From the NCBI GenBank assembly GCA_023421115.1, contig JAEZUI010000154.1, positions 1-64,000 of the forward strand: a stretch of 64,000 nt of DNA, written 5' to 3'. The stretch comes from Bacillota bacterium. GTDB taxonomy: Bacteria; Bacillota; Clostridia; Acetivibrionales; Acetivibrionaceae. Below, in pieces: positions 61,683 through 64,000 of this stretch (position 1 is its first letter; each line of letters begins with the position of its first letter). The notes below the pieces were generated by a model that searched no databases, was not told the origin of the DNA, and saw only the letters and a program-made list of their open reading frames with translations. Made by a program: the position numbers and the translations under genes.

Positions 61683-64000
61683 CTATAAAAATAATTCTCT
61701 CAATTCTTCTTCCCAACTCTTGCCATTATAATTATCACCTGGTCTTATTATGCTTTCTATCAAATCCCTTTTATTATCTTGAAGCTTTGCAATTTTCTCT
61801 TCGATTGTTCCTTCTGTCAGAAGTTTATATACCTGAACAACTTTTTTCTGTCCCATTCTATGGGCTCTGTCACTTGCCTGATCTTCAACTGCCGGATTCC
61901 ACCATGGATCAAAGTGGATTATTATATCAGCCTTTGTCAAATTAAGCCCTGTTCCACCAGCTTTTAAGGATATTAAAAATACAGCTTCCCTGTCACTGTT
62001 GAAATTATCAATTTCCATCATTCTTTCTTCCGGCTTCATAGAGCCATCCAAATAGTAATAATTTATATTACTGTATTCCAGTTCACTTCTGATTATTTTC
62101 AGCATTTTTGTAAATTGCGAAAAAACTAATATACTGTGTCCTGAATTTATTGATTGAATTATTATATCCATTGCCAGCTCCAACTTTCCACTGCCTCCAT
62201 CATAATCCTCCAGAAATGTTGCAGGATGAGCACAAATCTGCCTTAAGCGTGTCAATGCAGCAAGTATTTCAATATGGTTTTTACCGGCTTCAGATTCTTC
62301 AATTTGGGAGATAAGCTCTTCTTTAAAGCTTTTGTAATAAGCAGCATATATTTTCTTCTGTTCTTCCTTCATTTCCGCTAAATAACTTGTCTCAATCTTC
62401 TCGGGCAATTCTTTCAAAACATCTCTTTTCAACCTTCTTAAAATAAAAGGTTTTATAAGTCTTGACAATTCATCTGCCTTTTCTCCATTTTTGCCTTTTA
62501 CAATAGGCTCTTCAAAATCCGCAGCAAATTTATTTTTATCTTTAAGAAAACCCGGCATCACAAAATCAAAAATAGACCACAGCTCAGTCAGTCTATTTTC
62601 TATGGGAGTCCCGGTTATAGCAAAACAACATCCAGCCTTAAGGCTTTTTACACTGTTTGCATTTATAGTCAATGGGTTTTTTATATTCTGTGCCTCATCT
62701 ACAAAAATATAAGAAAACTTCATCTTTTCATAATCTTCATGATCATTTCTTAAGGCTCCAAAGGAAGTCACAATCAAATCATAATCCTTTGAAGATAAAA
62801 TAAGCATAGACCGTCTTTCCTTTATTCCTGTGACAACAATTACCTTTAGATCAGGTGCAAACTTTTCCGCCTCCATTTTCCAATTGTAAATTATTGAAGA
62901 CGGTGCTACTACCAAACAAGGTAATTTCCGTTCCTTCTGGGAAAGTATAAAGGCCAGTACCTGAAGGGTTTTTCCAAGCCCCATGTCATCTGCTAAAATT
63001 CCGCCAAAGGAATACTTAGCCATATTATTTAGCCATTTTACCCCATCCTTCTGATAATTTCTAAGTACTTCATTTAAATCGCCTTCAATAATAATTTCTG
63101 ATTCCATAGGCTTTGAAACCTTGTTCATTAAATCACTAAGAGCCTCTTCTATTTCTACATTGTCAAATCCCTTTTCCTTAAGATATTCTTGTATATAGAG
63201 ACATTTATTCAAGGGTATCTCAAATAAACCATTTTTAATATCTCTTTTGTCTATATTAAGGTTACTTAAAAAATCAATGAATTTCTCACTTTCAACACTG
63301 CCAAGGTTTATGATTGAGCCATTTTTTAATCGATAGTACTTCTTTTTATGGTTTATTGCATCTAAAAGCTCTATCAATTCTTCATCACTTATATTTTCAA
63401 GGTTGATATTCATATATATGAGCGATTCATCGGAGGACAAAGAAAGCCCAATGCTTCCAAGATTTATTGCATGTAATTTCTTAAAATCCTCCGAATAATA
63501 AACTTCCGAAGTTCTTTTCAACTCAGTAAGTTTATCGGTCAGCAAAAACATGATTTTTTCTGTATCATCTAAAAGAAACAGGCGTCCATATTCACGAAAT
63601 CCCAATTGCTTGATTAATGATAAAATCTCGTTCTCCCTGTCAAATTCTCGAAAGCTTTTGTCTATACCAAAATCATCGAGCGGATTTATTGATTTGTCGG
63701 CATAATTGAACTCTATTTTTGAAACAATACCCTTTGGTGACACATCAAAATAAGCTCTTGACAAAAGACTTGCAGCATTGATCTCCTTTTCTACATCTTT
63801 GTCCATTGCAATACTAAGAGTCTTTTTGTATCTTTCAATAAAGTTTTTATAAAACTGCTTTTTGTCTTTCTCAGAAATTCTGAAGGTAACAATATGTTCA
63901 TTATTCTTGAAGCTAAAAAGATTCCTGATAATCTCTCTTTTATCACCAGCTAATTTAACAATAATGCCCTTTTCATAAAATGCAATATACTTAAAGTCCA
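61683..64000 (-). pseudogene. SNF2-family helicase, frameshifted near the window edge
   Basis: The 61683-63806 frame encodes a SNF2 helicase: ADDMGLGKTLQVLAF (about 272), FVDEAQNIKN, ITGTPIENRLTELW, HFDPWWNPAVEDQASDRAHR. Homologous coding continues upstream: in the same frame EHIVTFRISEKDKK to about 63898, then in a different frame DFKYIAFYEKGI and LAGDKREIIRNLFSFKN up to the window edge, ending at TGA 63900-63898. Deleting one base near 63899-63903 would join them. Clostridial SNF2 proteins of this type exceed 1000 aa with a SWIM zinc finger upstream. Either the gene is broken or the sequence has an indel error. Confidence 0.7.

Overview
The window is low-GC Firmicutes DNA, most likely from an anaerobic spore-forming clostridium. 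The right flank carries a CotJC-type spore coat/manganese-catalase gene and a clostridial SNF2 helicase, ribosome binding sites are GGAGG-type, and the conjugation genes belong to families common in gut and cellulolytic Clostridia. No rRNA, tRNA, CRISPR array, or site-specific recombinase gene was seen.

Layout. (1) 1-5.35 kb: a gene fragment running off the left edge, a structured 5' region, then a two-gene operon (a kinase-like protein with two GHKL ATPase modules and a large receiver-like partner), followed by a gene-free stretch with repeats resembling an IS21-family end. (2) 5.35-19.9 kb: one long minus-strand operon that looks like a DNA-sulfur (phosphorothioate-type) modification and restriction island. 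In transcription order it encodes an XRE regulator, a DUF4007 protein, a 1174-aa AAA ATPase, a DndC-like PP-loop sulfurtransferase with a zinc ribbon and a ferredoxin tail, a cysteine desulfurase, a DUF3343 sulfur/selenium-carrier-like protein, a PLD-helicase fusion, a hidden 49-aa protein, a DndD-like SMC ATPase, and three unrecognised proteins. Two of those three share a C-terminal motif. DndB, DndE, DndFGH and SspE are not evident.

(3) 20.1-59.6 kb: the backbone of an integrative conjugative element (ICE), nearly all on the minus strand. ParA and ParB, a 2063-aa methylase-helicase and a DUF3991/TOPRIM protein sit at the right end. A MobP3-like relaxase with its accessory protein lies at 43.9-45.6 kb. 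A VirD4/VirB2/VirB6/PrgI/VirB4 type IV secretion set is interleaved with a nearly complete Tad-type pilus set (TadA, TadB, TadC, two CpaE-like proteins, CpaB, prepilin peptidase, candidate pilins). Two accessory pockets interrupt it. The first, at 39.6-41.9 kb, separates an apparent VirD4 N-terminal piece from the VirD4 ATPase. The second, at 45.7-50.0 kb, holds DUF4241, DUF2262 and HD-like genes plus several gene remnants.

(4) 59.6-64 kb: chromosome. A CotJC-like gene has lost its 5' end exactly where the ICE stops, so the right ICE junction is probably near 59.65 kb. It is followed by a DUF4143 ATPase and a SNF2 helicase gene that carries an apparent frameshift close to the window edge.

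The most likely undescribed system is the sulfur-relay island at 5.3-19.9 kb. The most unusual mobile-element feature is the combined T4SS/Tad machine. Function names come from motifs and remembered families, not from database searches.
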